This document shows, piece by piece, positions 1-11,669 of a stretch of 64,000 bases of DNA. The position numbers and the translations under genes are program-made. Source of the DNA: Linanthus parryae (taxonomy: Eukaryota > Streptophyta > Magnoliopsida > Ericales > Polemoniaceae); NCBI GenBank assembly GCA_023055425.1, contig JALGPY010000005.1, positions 80,207,495 through 80,271,494 on the forward strand, read 5' to 3'. Position 1 is the first letter of the stretch. Every line of letters starts with the position of its first letter. Under the pieces are notes generated by a model. It saw only the letters and a list, made by a program, of their open reading frames with translations. It did not search any database and was not told where the DNA came from.

Positions 1-1356
1 TTGAAACGATAACAATAATAATTCACAAGTGGCCAATGTTTTTAAACTCATTTATTTCGATTAGGGCAAATCTAGAGCCAAAAACAACATCAATAGAGTA
101 GAAAACATTCTTTTAAGTTCAATTAAACGTTAGGTTTAGCCGAGGCATGTCCAGAGCCACCAGCAGGATCGATGTAAACAGAGGGATCACAAAATAATCA
201 CAAAAGGTTCCTTCTAGGGTATATCAAACCCTATTTCACCCGAGCATTAAGGGAGCCCATGCGTCAATCCCCGCTCACAATAATAGCTAAAAGTCCTTAA
301 GTGTCGACACCCCTATACCCTAGTGACCCTTACAAGTATAAGTAGCACTATATAGCTCTAACAAACCCTTGGCCGCAATACTTTGTAAATTTTGGCTCAT
401 CGGGGGCGAATTTTTGAACAATTAAGTTCTATCCAATAATAATAAGCATTGCTTCAATGGTCTTAGTCATAAGAAAATGGAGGATGGCTTGGCGCCTCCC
501 ATTAATAACACTACTCTGTACATCGACCTAAATATATTGTAAGCATTTTATTTATTTTCTTTACCATAGCCAAAATCAGATTATCAACTTATCACAAGTA
601 AAGTTCCAAGAGTTATAAAAGAGGATTCAATTTATAATCAAACAATTTCGAGTATAAATCATGCTTTGCATGCTTTTTCAATCAACAAAAAAGAAAAACT
701 CATTCGAGACATAACACAAACACTTGCACTTTGATAAGTAAGAGTCGCACATATGTACTTACCATTGAGATGAAGCACAACCAAATGTAAGAAATTAATC
801 CTAGCACTCCGACGACTACCGCTCTCTCCTACGAGGTCAATGTCTACAGTCACACGTATAACGTATTTGTTACAACCAATATATACATTGCGAATCCAAA
901 TGCAACCCTACATGCAACATAGTCCTATATGTCACCAATGCACATATAATGATGTTCACTTATAAAAATAGATCAAACAGTACACTTAGAATTTAAAAAA
1001 TTCAAGTTTTCTAAAAATTGTGAAACTACAATCCTGGACTTAATTGTAGCTCTGACTGTAGAGCCATATCTACCATATGAAAAGATCTCTTAAAATCATG
1101 AAATTAATTTAGGATCAATGTGTCTACTTTTAGAAACACCGAAAAAATCAATCAGATTTATTATAAAACTCAATTTACAAAAATAACAAACACTGCTATG
1201 CAGAGACAACTTAGGCAGAAAATTTCAACTTTGAAAAACAATTACTACTACTTGAGGAATAGTAAAAATTGCCCACATTCTCCTGAATGAATCCCTTATT
1301 TTTCTATTTTTATCACAAGATATATTGGGTGCCATAAGCTTCTGGAAATGATATTT
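1..1356. other. Non-coding, probable decayed repeat
   Basis: AT-rich sequence with no reading frame of recognisable family. It is contiguous, across the S1 insertion, with the sequence after 11669, so it is the left part of the DNA that S1 landed in. Its texture (short oligo-A/T tracts, no codon structure) resembles old retrotransposon LTR or untranslated sequence, but no terminal repeat or primer site was seen. Confidence 0.4.
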
Positions 1357-1361
1357 GTAAC
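1357..1361. repeat. Target site duplication of S1, left copy
   Basis: The five bases gtaac lie directly outside the S1 3' LTR, which starts tgaaag at 1362. The matching right copy at 11665-11669 is ataac, one mismatch. This fixes both element ends. Confidence 0.7.
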
Positions 1362-2866
1362 TGAAAGTGTGTAATGTAGACTAAATACATGACCTAAATA
1401 CTCTAGAAGGGGGGGTTGAATAGTGTATGGAAACTTCTTTCAAAATTCAAAGTTTAACAGAATAACTTTGTGTGAAACTCAAATCTCAAGGCCTTGAGAT
1501 TTTAGTAATCTGTCTGAAACTTTCAAAGGCAAAATAGAAAGCTTCAAGGCCTTGATTTGTAAACAATTCTAAACAGCTTTTGAACCCTAGTTTGATTTGA
1601 GTTGTGTGCAGCAGATAGTAATCAAACTGTAAAGTAAAGAACACAAAGTGATTTACAGAGTTCAGTCCCAATGGACCTAATCTCTGCCTGAGGGATCTAA
1701 TCCCACCAGGATTGGGCAAACACTTCTTATTACTCACACAGAAACAGCCCTAGATCTTCAAGCCTAAGTGATTTCCCTTACACCTATATAGCTTGTGGTT
1801 CCAAACCTATATAGTTCCAGCTACTAATTGTTGAGCTAACAAGAACCTCTTGTTTTTCATTTGAACAACTAACCACTAGGTTAAGTGAGGTTTAAGATAG
1901 TCTAAAGATACACATATTAAAGTACAAGTGAAGAACACAGTAGAAAAGATAAGCTGTTGAAGCCTGGATGTGTCCTTCTGAAAAACTGGGTTGATTTGAT
2001 CTTCTGGAATCTGGATTGAAGCTTGAATGTTTGTTTGTTTGAATGAATGATTTCCCACGAATTTTAACACCTTTCTGAGTATCCTGCAAGCCTCTATCTC
2101 CTTTAAAATTCAAACCTGTCTCTTTTATCCACAGCTGCAACTGATTGAGAGATTTTAGGATCTCAGTTCCTACAAATCCTCTTTCTGTTTTGAACTGAAA
2201 TTCAAACAGCTCTAAGTGGATATCCGTTGGATTTTGTTGAGATTTCTCCTGCACGTTTAACAACCCTGCAACAGCATTGAAACATAGCAACAACAAAATC
2301 CAGAAAGATAACAGTACTATGACTGTTTGGTTATCAAGTTTCTGATAAAACTGGTTAACAGATTAGAACAATAACCTGTATAACTTCTAATACATATAAT
2401 TCATGTAAAACAAGTTTAAGACACTTAAAAGTGAGTAAATAATCACAATACTAAGAATCATAACCTGCAAGAAAGAATCAACATAGTTCTGTAAAAACTG
2501 TCAGCAGCTCAAGAATCATCTCAAGGCCTTGGAGCTCTGAACCTTCTTCACAGATATTCAAAGTTAGACCTCGATAAATTTGATTATTCCTGTTCTGATC
2601 ATCTGCAATTGTGTTAGATATATAAGTAGTGTAATCCAGAAGTATATGCAGTAAATCCCTGATCTGTATAATCAGATATCCAATCTGCAACACAGAACTG
2701 TTATAACAAATAGCAGAATAGAATAACTCTCAAGGCTTTGAAGTTCTGTCAATATCTCAAGGCCTTGGAGTATCTGAAATGCTTTGCTGCTTATGTCTTT
2801 GTCTTTTTCTTTCATCACTCAAAACAATTATCAACCAAAACACATTCAAGGGTCTTTGAATCAACA
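1362..2866 (-). repeat. S1 3' LTR
   Basis: A 1505-bp terminal repeat. In element orientation it starts TGTTGATTC at 2866 and ends CACTTTCA at 1362, giving TG...CA ends. It aligns along its length with 10203-11664 and with the S2 5' LTR at 25450-26956. It carries several palindromes of the AAGGCCTT type, for example 1484-1499. Confidence 0.9.
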
Positions 2867-2877
2867 ATCTCTACCTT
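2867..2877 (-). other. S1 polypurine tract
   Basis: Read on the minus strand this is aaggtagagat, directly before the LTR start TGTTG. It is the expected place for plus-strand priming, although it is weaker than the G-rich tracts further inside the element at 3093-3107 and 5065-5079. Confidence 0.6.
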
Positions 2878-3092
2878 GATGAAAGACAAATCCTACAGTC
2901 TTGTATAGATTTTCCTGCCACTTATATTCAAAACTAGACACCCACAAAATGCAGATACAATCCCAAAATAATGCCAAACAAATAACCAGCAAAAAGAAAA
3001 TTTACATATTACCACAGAAATATAAACACAACTGATTATTAAACAACTAAGTATTATTATTATTCAAATATTGCAAACACTGAACCACATAA

Positions 3093-3107
3093 ATTCTCCC
3101 CCTTTTT
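3093..3107 (-). other. Second polypurine-like tract
   Basis: The minus strand reads caaaaagggggagaa. It lies between the extra ORF and the 3' LTR, about 230 bp inside the element. Its form is typical of copia polypurine tracts, yet it is not adjacent to the LTR edge defined by both LTR copies. Confidence 0.5.
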
Positions 3108-3305
3108 GACTTTCATCACATAAGGATGAAGAAATGTTCGATCATTACTCAGAGTCTAATAACTTATCAAAATTTTAGCCAAAAAGTCAAGGCCTTGAGA
3201 ACAAAAAAGAAAGAAGAGAAATAGATAGAGGGTCAAGGCTTTGGCAATCTCTGATCTTCTCTTCTTCTTTGATGTCTGGCCTTTCCCTGAGCCTTCTCCA
3301 ACTTC

Positions 3306-4623
3306 TTATTCACTTGCAGCATCTTCAGCAGACTGATTACCTTCTTGTTCAGCTTCCACTTTTGCAACAACCTCTTGAATTATCTCATCCACTTTCTTCT
3401 TAGCCTGTACTGAATCCACCTTTGTAGCTGCATCAACACATGTGTCTTCACCAGCATCTTCTTCATCAGTTTGTTCATACAGATATTTTGAAGTAAGCAC
3501 CACTGGAATTGGCTTGTTCTTCTTCTTCTGATAATCTCCCAGCCTTTCATCTGAATCCACACTGGTGTCATGACTAGTAGCAGAAGGTATCTTCTCCAGA
3601 TTCAAGCCCTTGATGACAATAAATCATATGCTCCATAACAATTGTTGGCAAGTCTATCTCAAACCCTTGAGATATCAGATACATCAAAATCAGAACCTTA
3701 TCATTCACTAACTCCCTTGAGTTCTCTCTGGAAACTACACTCCTCATCAGAATTGTAAACAAGATTTTGGCTTCACAGTTGAGCACAGAGTGTGTCAACT
3801 GCTTTGGACCAGAGGGAACACCTTCAATAAAAAACATCTCCTTTGCCTTATCCAGACATTCCTTCCTATAAGGGTAATTTCCAACATCTTATTTCTTAGG
3901 AATGCCCAGGACCTTGGCAAAAGTCCTATGATCTAACCTCAAATCCACACCAGCCACTTTTGAAGTTAACACCATTTTATCATCACCTTCAGAAACTAAA
4001 TTCAGATAAAATAACCTAGTTAACCTAGGATAGGCCTTTGAACTAGGATTTAACACCTTCCAAACAAGAGTTTCTCTTTACTTTCTCATGCAGTCAATGT
4101 CCAATTTATCCAATAATTCTTCAGAAATCATACTACAAAAAGCTACCTTAGATGAAGCATACCCTTGCATCCATACAGTGCTAACCTCAGAACGGACAAA
4201 CCAGTCTGTAGGAAGTACATTCTTACCTTTATATCCTTTCTTAGTTGCAGCAGCAACTTGCTTAACCCTAGTTTTCTTCTCTGAGGGTTTGGTCTTTTCT
4301 TGTCCTACTTCAGATGATTTCTTCTGGCTTTCTTGAGTTGATTTCCCCTTTTTCCTCTTCACCAGTCTTTTTCTTTTCTCCCCTTTCTTCTTCTCTGACC
4401 TAGGTTGATCACCACCCTGTGTCTCTTGTTGTGGATCAATGCTTGAGCATTCATCTCCCTTCTCTGTTCTGGACTTCCTTGCAGGAGGAGTATCCTCATG
4501 CAAGCTCTGAGTGTTTTCTGAATCTGAATCAGAAATCACTATCTTCTCCTTCTTATTTGCTCTCTTCTTGGATCTGCCAGAGGGCTTTCCCTGTTGCTGA
4601 ATTCTGGCTGATTTGCGCTCCAT
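3306..4623 (-). pseudogene. S1 extra 3' ORF (ORF3), broken
   Basis: The frame starts with ATG at 4623 (MERKSARIQQQG), a start shared with S2. The N-terminal ~180 residues are highly charged and lysine-rich with nuclear-localisation-like runs (KKGEKRKRLVKRKKGK). The next part (pieces at 3574-4060) resembles the plant family usually annotated as putative plant transposon protein. The acidic C-terminus ends at 3306. SIRE elements are known for an ORF in this position, often called env-like, but no signal peptide or membrane segment is visible here. Stops and frameshifts interrupt it near 4078 and 3890, and about 400 bp is missing near 3625 compared with S2, joining the residues after EHMIYC to the coiled-coil tail. 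Confidence 0.75.
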
Positions 4624-4740
4624 TTTGGGGTTTAGGGTTTTGAGAAGAGAATGTGTTTGAGAGAAACTCATAGAGAGAGAGTAGAGTCGTACAGAATTGA
4701 GAGAGAATGAGAAGAAAAAGCCCAGACTTTCAGCTTAAGT
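4624..4740 (-). promoter_or_regulatory. CT-rich leader with telo-box before ORF3
   Basis: Directly upstream of the ORF3 ATG the minus strand carries one AAACCCTAA telo-box, preceded by about 80 bp rich in CTCTCT and TTCTTCTC. This combination is common in plant 5' untranslated regions and core promoters. It suggests ORF3 is expressed from its own start rather than as part of the polyprotein, but no TATA box is clear. Confidence 0.4.
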
Positions 4741-5072
4741 AGGTTGAAAAGGATGAGTCATAAAAGGACTCTGCTATATCAACATGCAAAAAGGATATTG
4801 AAAACTATTTTTGGGATATTTTAGAAAATCCTCTGAGTAATTCAAATATTATACAATTATCTAAAAAGATATGATATAACATTTGATGATCCATTTTTTT
4901 TAAAAAAAAATTACAGATATTATCAAGACCTGGAGAACAATCTCAAGGCCTTGAAATTTTCTGCATTTTGAGAAATATCAAAGCTTTGAGCTATACTTTC
5001 AAGGCTTCAGAAAGTATAATCTCAAGGCTTTGATATTCAACACATAAACACATATAAGTACTAATACTTCCC
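4741..5072 (-). other. S1 spacer between RNase H and ORF3
   Basis: Non-coding, AT-rich. It contains five copies or variants of the AAGGCCTT palindrome between 4922 and 5037, and a G-rich purine tract on the minus strand (ggtttaggggaagta, 5065-5079) that overlaps the pol stop and looks like a copia polypurine tract. Confidence 0.6.
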
Positions 5073-5533
5073 CTAAACCAATGCATCCTTGTTTAACATC
5101 CCCAATTCAAGTCTTAGAGATGAAAACCTATCATCTGGCAAAGGTTTAGTGAAAATATTAGCAATCTGCATTGAATTAGAGATAAAATTTAAAACAACAT
5201 CACCTTTTTCTGCATGATCTCTGAGGAAGTGATGTCTCACATCTATGTCCTTGGTCCTTGAGTGCTGAACTGGATTCTTAGATATTGAAATAGCACTTTT
5301 GTTGTCACAATGAATAGGCACATTTATGAAATTATAGCGAAGATCTCTAAGTTGCTGAGCAATCCATAACACTTGTGAACAGCACGCACCAGCTGCAATA
5401 TATTCAGCTTCTGCAGTTGATAAGGCTACAAAATTTTGCTTTTTGGAATGCCAACTGATCAATGAAGATCCAAGAAATTGACAACATCTAGAAGTACTTT
5501 TCATGGCTAATTATATCCTGCAAAATCTGCATC
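5073..5533 (-). pseudogene. pol: S1 RNase H
   Basis: Copia RNase H: after a stop-disrupted start near 5505-5533 the frame 5504-5073 shows [20 protein letters not shown] with the catalytic Glu, HCDNKSA with the catalytic Asp, and the conserved end NIFTKPLPDDRF. It ends at the normal pol terminus. At least two in-frame stops separate it from the upstream reverse transcriptase. The S2 copy (to 31944) is open across the same region. Confidence 0.85.
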
Positions 5534-6664
5534 TCAATAGCCACTCAACATAAAATTAGATCTTCTTGGATACCAGAGCCCTAAGTCTCTAGTTCCATTC
5601 AAATATCTAAAAATTCTTTTGACTGCAGTTAAATGACTTTCCTTAGGATCTGCTTGAAATCTAGAACACATACAGACACTGAACATAATATCAGGTCTGC
5701 TAGCAGTTAAATATAATAGTGATCCAATCATACTTCTGTATTCATTTTGATTCACACTCTTACCATTTGAATCTTTGTCTAAAGAGAGTGATGAACTCAT
5801 AGGGGTCTTAAGCACCTTTGACTGTGACTTATTGTACTTATTCAATAAGTCCTTGGTATACTTTCCTTGATGCACAAAAATTCCTTTCTTCATTTGTAAG
5901 AAATGAAGTCCAAGAAAGAAATTCAGTTCACCCATTAGGCTCATCTCAAACTCCCTGCACATCAGACTAGAATACTCTTTTGAAAGAGCATCATTAGTAG
6001 CACCAAATAAAATATCATCTACATAAATCTTAACTGCTAACAGATCACTTTGATGGTGTCTAATGAAAAGAGTTTTGTCAACTAAGCCTCTTTTGAAATT
6101 TTTTTCAAGTAGAAATTTTGAAAGTCTGTCATACCAAGCCCTTGGAGCTTGTTTTAGACCATAAAGAGCTTTATCCAGTTTATAAACATGATCAGGAAAG
6201 TTTTCATCTTCAAAACCAGGAGGTTGTGCTACAAAAACATCTTCTTGTAAATATCCATTCAGAAAAGCACATTTAACATCCATTTGATAAAGTTTTATGT
6301 GATTGTGATATGCAAATGCAAGAAGTATTCTAATAGCTTCTAACCTAGCAACAGGAGAAAAAGTCTCCTCATAATCTATACCTTCTTCCTAATTATATCC
6401 TCGAGCTACCAGTCTGGCTTTATTTCTTACCACTTTGCCATTCTCATCAAGCTTGTTTCTGAATACCCATCTGGTTCCAATAACTGATTTCTCTTTAGGT
6501 CTGGGGACCAGATTCCAAACCTTGTTCCTTTCAAACTCATTCAACTCACTCTGCATTGCAATGATCCATTCTGCATCTTCTAGTGCTTCCTTGGTATCCT
6601 TAGGCTCAATCAAAGATACAAATTCACTAAAAGCACAAAATTTCTTCAACTGTCCTCTTATCTG
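5534..6664 (-). pseudogene. pol: S1 reverse transcriptase
   Basis: Two open pieces. 6649-6389 covers the N-terminal fingers, ending in ARLVARGYN before a stop. 6283-5534 covers [19 protein letters not shown], the thumb-side motif [14 protein letters not shown] and the catalytic YVDD at 6014-6025. The sequence after YVDD (ILFGATNDALSKEY) is typical of SIRE/Maximus elements. A stop near 6391 and another at the 3' end (5534) inactivate it. Confidence 0.88.
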
Positions 6665-6673
6665 AGTTCCAGT

Positions 6674-7860
6674 TCACGGATCTAATAGAATGTCATCAGC
6701 TGGATGGTCTGCAAGGTACTTAAACTTCTTTCTTCGTACCCAGGAGTATTCTCCTTCAAGTCTTTGAGTCCTTGAAACAGTAGAGGGAGCATCATAGAAA
6801 GTTTCAGCTTCTGTCTCAAGGCTTTGAGATTTTGGTTCAGCAAGAGGTTCAAGGCCTTGAGATTCCGATGATTGATTTTGCACATTAGTTTTGCCTTTGT
6901 CTTCTTTCATAGCATCATCATCTGATTCACGCTTGTTCAAATCTAGATCTGCAAAACTTTCACTCAGAGAGTCATTAGTACTTTCATCAAAGATTACATG
7001 AATGCTCTCTTCCACAATCTTGGTTTTTCTATTATAAACTCTATAGGCTTTGCTAGTTTGAGAGTATCCAAGAAATACACCTTCATCACTTCTAGCATCA
7101 AACTTACCAAGATTGTCTCTACCATTATTATGCACAAAACAGATACAACCAAAAGGTTTGAAATAAGAAACAGTAGGCTTTCTACCTTTAAACAGTTCAT
7201 AGGGGGTCTTTTTCAAAATAGGTCTAATCAAGCATCTATTCAGCACATAATTGGTAGTGTCAACAGCTTATGCCCATAAAAACTTTGGCAAATTACTTTC
7301 AAGAAGCATGGTTCTGGACATATCCTCAAGTGTCCTATTCTTCCATTCAACTACTCTATTTTGCTGTGGAGTTCTAGGTGCAGAGACGTTGTGTGAAATG
7401 CAATGCTTTGCACAAAACAAATCAAATTCAAGTTGATCAAACTCCCTACCTTGATCACTTCTAATGGATGCAACAGGTAAATTTTTCAAAGTTTGAAGCT
7501 CTTTGCATAGTCTAGAAAATCCAGATAAAGCTTCAGTTTTGTCTCTAATAAACATCACCCAAGTATATCTTGAATAATCATCAATTATAACAAGAATATA
7601 CCTCTTACCTTTTGGGTTCTGAACTCTCATAGGACCACACAAGTCCATATGAAGCAATTCTAAGGGTCTAGAAGTAGTTACAAAGTTCTTTGGCTTGAAT
7701 GAGCTTCAGGTTTGTTTACCTTGTATAAATGCCGTGGAAACCTCATCATCTGAAATTTTCTGTGATGGTAAACCTCTTACCAAGTCTTTTGAGATGATCT
7801 TATTCAAGGTATGTATACTAATATGCCCAAGCTTTTTGTGCCAAAGCTTTGAATCTTCCT
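6674..7860 (-). pseudogene. pol: S1 integrase
   Basis: The pre-integrase zinc region (7660-7860) is disrupted by stops and shifts. The catalytic core is open at 7657-7268: first Asp in HMDLCGPM, second in RSDQGREF, Glu in NRVVEWKNRTLE, where the usual NGVVERKNRT has two substitutions. A frame break near 7268 leads to the C-terminal part (7246-6674), containing the PFGC and GVFLGYS motifs and an acidic linker. The linker encodes SQGLE and SQSLE repeats because copies of the element's palindrome lie inside the coding sequence (6816, 6849). Confidence 0.85.
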
Positions 7861-8271
7861 TCAAGGCCTTGAGGCTTTTAGCTTGTCACCTGCAACACTG
7901 TTAGTATTCATAGCATATAGATTATATGATCTAGGAGCACTGAGTATGCAATCACCAGATTTCTCATCTTGCACCACACATTTCTCCTTGTCAAATTTAG
8001 CCTTATACCCTTTATCACAGAACTGAGAGATACTAAGCAGATTATACTTAAGTCCATCTACCAGATAAACATCAGATATAGAATTTGTAGAACCATTACC
8101 AATACTACCTATACCAATGATATTGCATTTTGCTTTGTCACAAAGTGTGATTGTTCCTCCAGATTTTTCTGTAAGTTCAGTGAAGAGAGACTTCTTTCCA
8201 CACATATGTCTGGAACATCCACTATCTAATATCCATTTCTGATCTTTCAAGGCCTTGGTGACGTCCTGCAA
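7861..8271 (-). pseudogene. pol: S1 aspartic protease
   Basis: Copia-type protease with WILDSGCSRHM (catalytic DSG) near the N-terminus, followed by the glycine-rich flap region and KYNLLSISQFCDKGY. It is separated from gag by a one-base insertion near 8312 relative to S2. The frame closes at 7861 within another AAGGCCTT palindrome (ttcaaggccttga), where a shift separates it from the pre-integrase region. Confidence 0.85.
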
Positions 8272-8278
8272 AAATAAA

Positions 8279-9139
8279 TCATTGCCTCGACAGGCTATTA
8301 GACCAAGTACTGAACTTTGAGTTATACTCAGAATCAGCCATGTTTGGTGGCCTAATCCCTTTTGGAACCCAAATCTGCCTAACCTGTCCCTTAAGCTGAT
8401 AAGGATAAGTATTCCTCATAGTGTGAGGTTCTGGTCTTCTGAAGGGACAAGTTAATCTGACATGACCAATTTTTCCACAGTAATGACATTTTGGAGAATG
8501 TCTGCTACCAGATTTGATAAAAGTAGTTTGGCTTTTCTTTGGAAAATTTGGATTATAGCCAATCCCACTTTTATGCATTGATTTCAGACTTCCTCCAAGA
8601 ATGAGATCCATATTATGTTCTGAGCCTGTAAACCTAGCTAGGACCTTCTTGGACTCTTGAAGTTTCTCAGTCAAAGAACAGATCCGCTGTTCTAAATTCT
8701 CAGAACGAGTCTTCAGATCAGCATATCTTTCAGTCAAAAGAGTGTTTTGATCAACAACCTCTTTTATCTGTGCCTTCAAGGCTTTGAACCTGCTGTCCAA
8801 GGCCTTGAAGTCCTTTTCAAGCTTTGTCTTAGAGACTTCAACAGTTTTGTTTGAAAAAACTAGGTCCAGGTTTTCTTTTACCTGCTCATGAAACTTAATC
8901 TTTAAAGCAGAAATCTCATTTCTATAACTTTCCTTATTTAAAAACATACTTTTGAGAATTTCAGGAAGTACATCAGAAGGACTAGCAAGTAAAGTTTTTA
9001 CCATATCTTCAATATGTCTGTCTGATGAATTTTCCTCATCATGCTTTGCCATGAAGCATAAGTTTGCTTGCTCTTCTTCTGTGTCTGAGTCACTTGATGA
9101 ATCAGAATCACTCCAAGAAGCCATCATGGCTTTCTTCAT
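8279..9139 (-). pseudogene. gag: S1 gag, C-terminal part with second zinc knuckle
   Basis: About 286 residues: an acidic serine/aspartate stretch (SDSDSSSDSDTEEEQ), a long heptad-rich coiled coil (roughly residues 70-175), then a second zinc knuckle CHYCGKIGHVRLTC (C-x2-C-x4-H-x4-C). In S2 it is in frame with the first knuckle, so here the break near 9140 is a frameshift. The palindromic motif recurs inside the coiled coil, encoding FKALD and FKALK. Confidence 0.85.
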
Positions 9140-10152
9140 TCTGTTGTCACTGTCTTTCTTCTGAAGTTCCTGTTCTTCTTCTTTTGTGGACAGTCCCTTA
9201 CTAAATGATCTGCATCACCACACTCCAAACAATTGATTACTTTAGTTTTATGTGACTGTAATGATGGTTTAATATTGTAGTCCTTGCTGCCTGAGGGTCT
9301 TGATCTATCTCTGTTGTAATCCCTGTTACCAGAGTTTCTTTTCTTTTTGAGAATCCTGCCCAAGGCCTTGGAGAACAATGCTAAAGCCTCTTCATCATCA
9401 GGCTCATCCTCAGTCTCAAGGCTTTGAGACTTTTCACTGTCTTTTGCCTTAAGTGCTAGGTTCCTGATGTTTTCACTCAAATCACCTTCCACATCCTTCA
9501 TAGACATTTCATGAGTGAGCATCTTTCCTTGTAGATCATCTAGCTGAAGAAGACTCAAGTCCTGAGCTTCCTCAATGGATGTTGTCTTTGGCTCCCACTT
9601 GGCTTTTGGCAAGCTTCTCAGAATCTTTCTGACCTTTTCTTCATTTGAGAACCTCTTTCCCAATGACTCGAGATTGTTCACCACATCAGTGAACCTTTTG
9701 AAAATCTCCTTGATAGTCTCATCTGAGTTCATCTTGAACAAATCATATTGCCTTAGACGTATGTTGATTTTTGTCTTCTTAACCTGACTAGTTCCTTCAT
9801 ATGTCACCACCAGTTTATCCCATACTTCTTTGGCACTCTTGCAATTTGACACTCTGTTGAACTCATCTGCATTAAGAGCACAGTATAACAGATTCATAGC
9901 CTTGTAATTTTTTGATACCTTTTCCAGTTCAGTAACTGAAAGATTTTCCTCAAACTTGATACATCTGAATCCATCAATTGTACTGTAATACTCATGAGGA
10001 CCATTTTGAACTATTGACCATATTTCCATGTCTTGATCTATGATTAACATATAAATCAATGCCTTTCAGTGCATGAAGTTATCACCACAGAACAATGGAG
10101 GTCTGTTGACTGCCCTTCCTTGTGAGAATCCACCATCTCCTACATTACTCAT
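9136..10152 (-). pseudogene. gag: S1 gag, N-terminal part
   Basis: The original start is the ATG at 10152 (MSNVGDGGF), conserved in S2. A TGA at 10066-10068 replaces the tryptophan codon found in S2, so only the part from a downstream Met at 10059 stays open. The capsid-like region contains the UBN2-type motifs of plant copia gag (YEGTSQVKKTKI, SLPKAKWEPKTT) and ends with the first zinc knuckle CLECGDADHLVRDC. Confidence 0.87.
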
Positions 10153-10188
10153 AGTCACCAGATTGTTAGATCTAAAACAGTGACATGA

Positions 10189-10200
10189 GCTTTGATACCA
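10189..10200 (-). other. S1 primer-binding site (tRNA-Met)
   Basis: The minus strand reads tggtatcaaagc, two bases after the 5' LTR end. It differs by one base from tggtatcagagc, the complement of the plant initiator tRNA-Met 3' end and the site present in S2. Confidence 0.88.
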
Positions 10201-10202
10201 AT

Positions 10203-11664
10203 TGAAAATGTGTAATGTAGACTAAATACAGGACCTAAATACTCTAGAAGGGGGGGGGGTTGAATAGAGTATGGAAACTTTTTTCAAAATTCAAAGTTTA
10301 ACAGAATAACTTTGTGTGAAACTCAATTCTCAAGGCCTTGAGATTTTAGTAAACTGTCTTAAACATTCAAAGGCAAAATAGAAAGCTTCAAGGCCTTGAA
10401 CTGTAACAATTCTAAATAGCTTTTGAAACCTAGTTTGATTTGAGTTTTGTGCAGCAGATAGTACTGAAACTTTAAAGTAAAGATCACAAAGCGATTTACA
10501 GAGTTCAGTCCCAATGGACCTAATCTCTGCCTGAGGGATCTAATCCCACCAGGATTGGGCAAACACTTCTTATTACTCACAAAGAAACAACCCCAGATCT
10601 TCAAGCCTAAGTGATTTCCCTTACACCTATACAGCTTGTGGTTCCAAACCTATCTAGTTCCAGCTACTAACTGTTGAGCTAACAAGAACCTCTTGTTGTT
10701 CACTTGAACAACCAACCACTAGGTTAAGTGAGGTTTAAGATAATCTAAAGATACACAGATTAAAGTACAAGAGAAGAACACAGTAGAAAAGATAAGCTGT
10801 TGAAGCCTGGATGTGTCCTTCCGGAAAACGTGGATTGATTTGATCTTCTGGAATCTGGATTGAAGCTTGAATGTTTGTTTCTTTGAATGAATGATCTCCC
10901 ACGAATTTTTCACACCTTTATGAGTATCCTGCAAGCCTCTATATCCTTTAAAATTCAAACTAGTCTCTTTTATCCACAGCTGCAACTGAATGAAAGATTT
11001 TAGGATCTAAGTTCCTACAAATCCTGGAGTTTTTTGAGATTGCTCCTGCACGTTTAACAACCCTGCAACAGCATTGAAACACAGCAACAACATAATCCAG
11101 AAAGATAACAGTACTATGACGGTTTGGTTAACCAGTTTCTGATAAAACTTGTTAAGAGATTAGAACAAAAACATGTATAACTTCTAATACATATAAATCA
11201 TGAAAAAAAAGTTTAAGACACTTAGAAGTGAGTAAATAATCACAATACTAAGAATCATAACCTGCAAGAAAGAATCAACTTAGTTCTGTAAAAACTGTCA
11301 GCAGCTCAAGACACATCTCAAGGCCTTGGAGCTCCGAACCTTCTTCACATATATTCAAAGTTCAACCCAGATAACTTTTGATTCTTCCTGCTCTGATCAT
11401 TTTCAGTTGTGTTAGATATATAAATAGTGTAATCCAGAAGTATATGCAGTAAATCCCTGATTTGTATAATCAGATATCCAATCTGCAACACAGATCTGTT
11501 AGAACAAATAGTAGAATAGAATAACTCTCAAGGCTTTGAAGTTCTGTCAATATCTCAAGGCCTTGGAGTATCTGAAATGCTTTGCTGCTTTTGTCTTTGT
11601 CTTTGTCTTTCATCACTCAAAACAATTATCAACCAAAACACATTCAAGGGTCTTTGAATCAACA
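10203..11664 (-). repeat. S1 5' LTR
   Basis: A 1462-bp terminal repeat matching 1362-2866, shorter mainly through a deletion of about 45 bp near 11028. It has the same TG...CA ends, and palindromes at 10328-10343, 11316 and 11552. Confidence 0.9.
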
Positions 11665-11669
11665 ATAAC
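11665..11669. repeat. Target site duplication of S1, right copy
   Basis: ataac, matching gtaac at 1357-1361 with one substitution. Confidence 0.65.

Larger units (their letters stand above)
1362..11664 (-). mobile_element. S1: SIRE-like Ty1/copia retrotransposon, complete but dead
   Basis: A 10.3-kb element reading right to left: 5' LTR, tRNA-Met primer site, gag with two zinc knuckles, protease, integrase, reverse transcriptase and RNase H, an additional 3' ORF, a polypurine tract and the 3' LTR. The domain order (integrase before reverse transcriptase) is that of Ty1/copia. The long internal region, the ORF after RNase H and the reverse transcriptase sequence around YVDDILFG fit the plant SIRE/Maximus lineage. 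The coding region is broken by many stops and frameshifts, so it cannot be autonomous. The LTRs differ by several indels and many substitutions, so the insertion is not recent. The palindrome TCTCAAGGCCTTGAGA and variants occur throughout. Confidence 0.92.
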
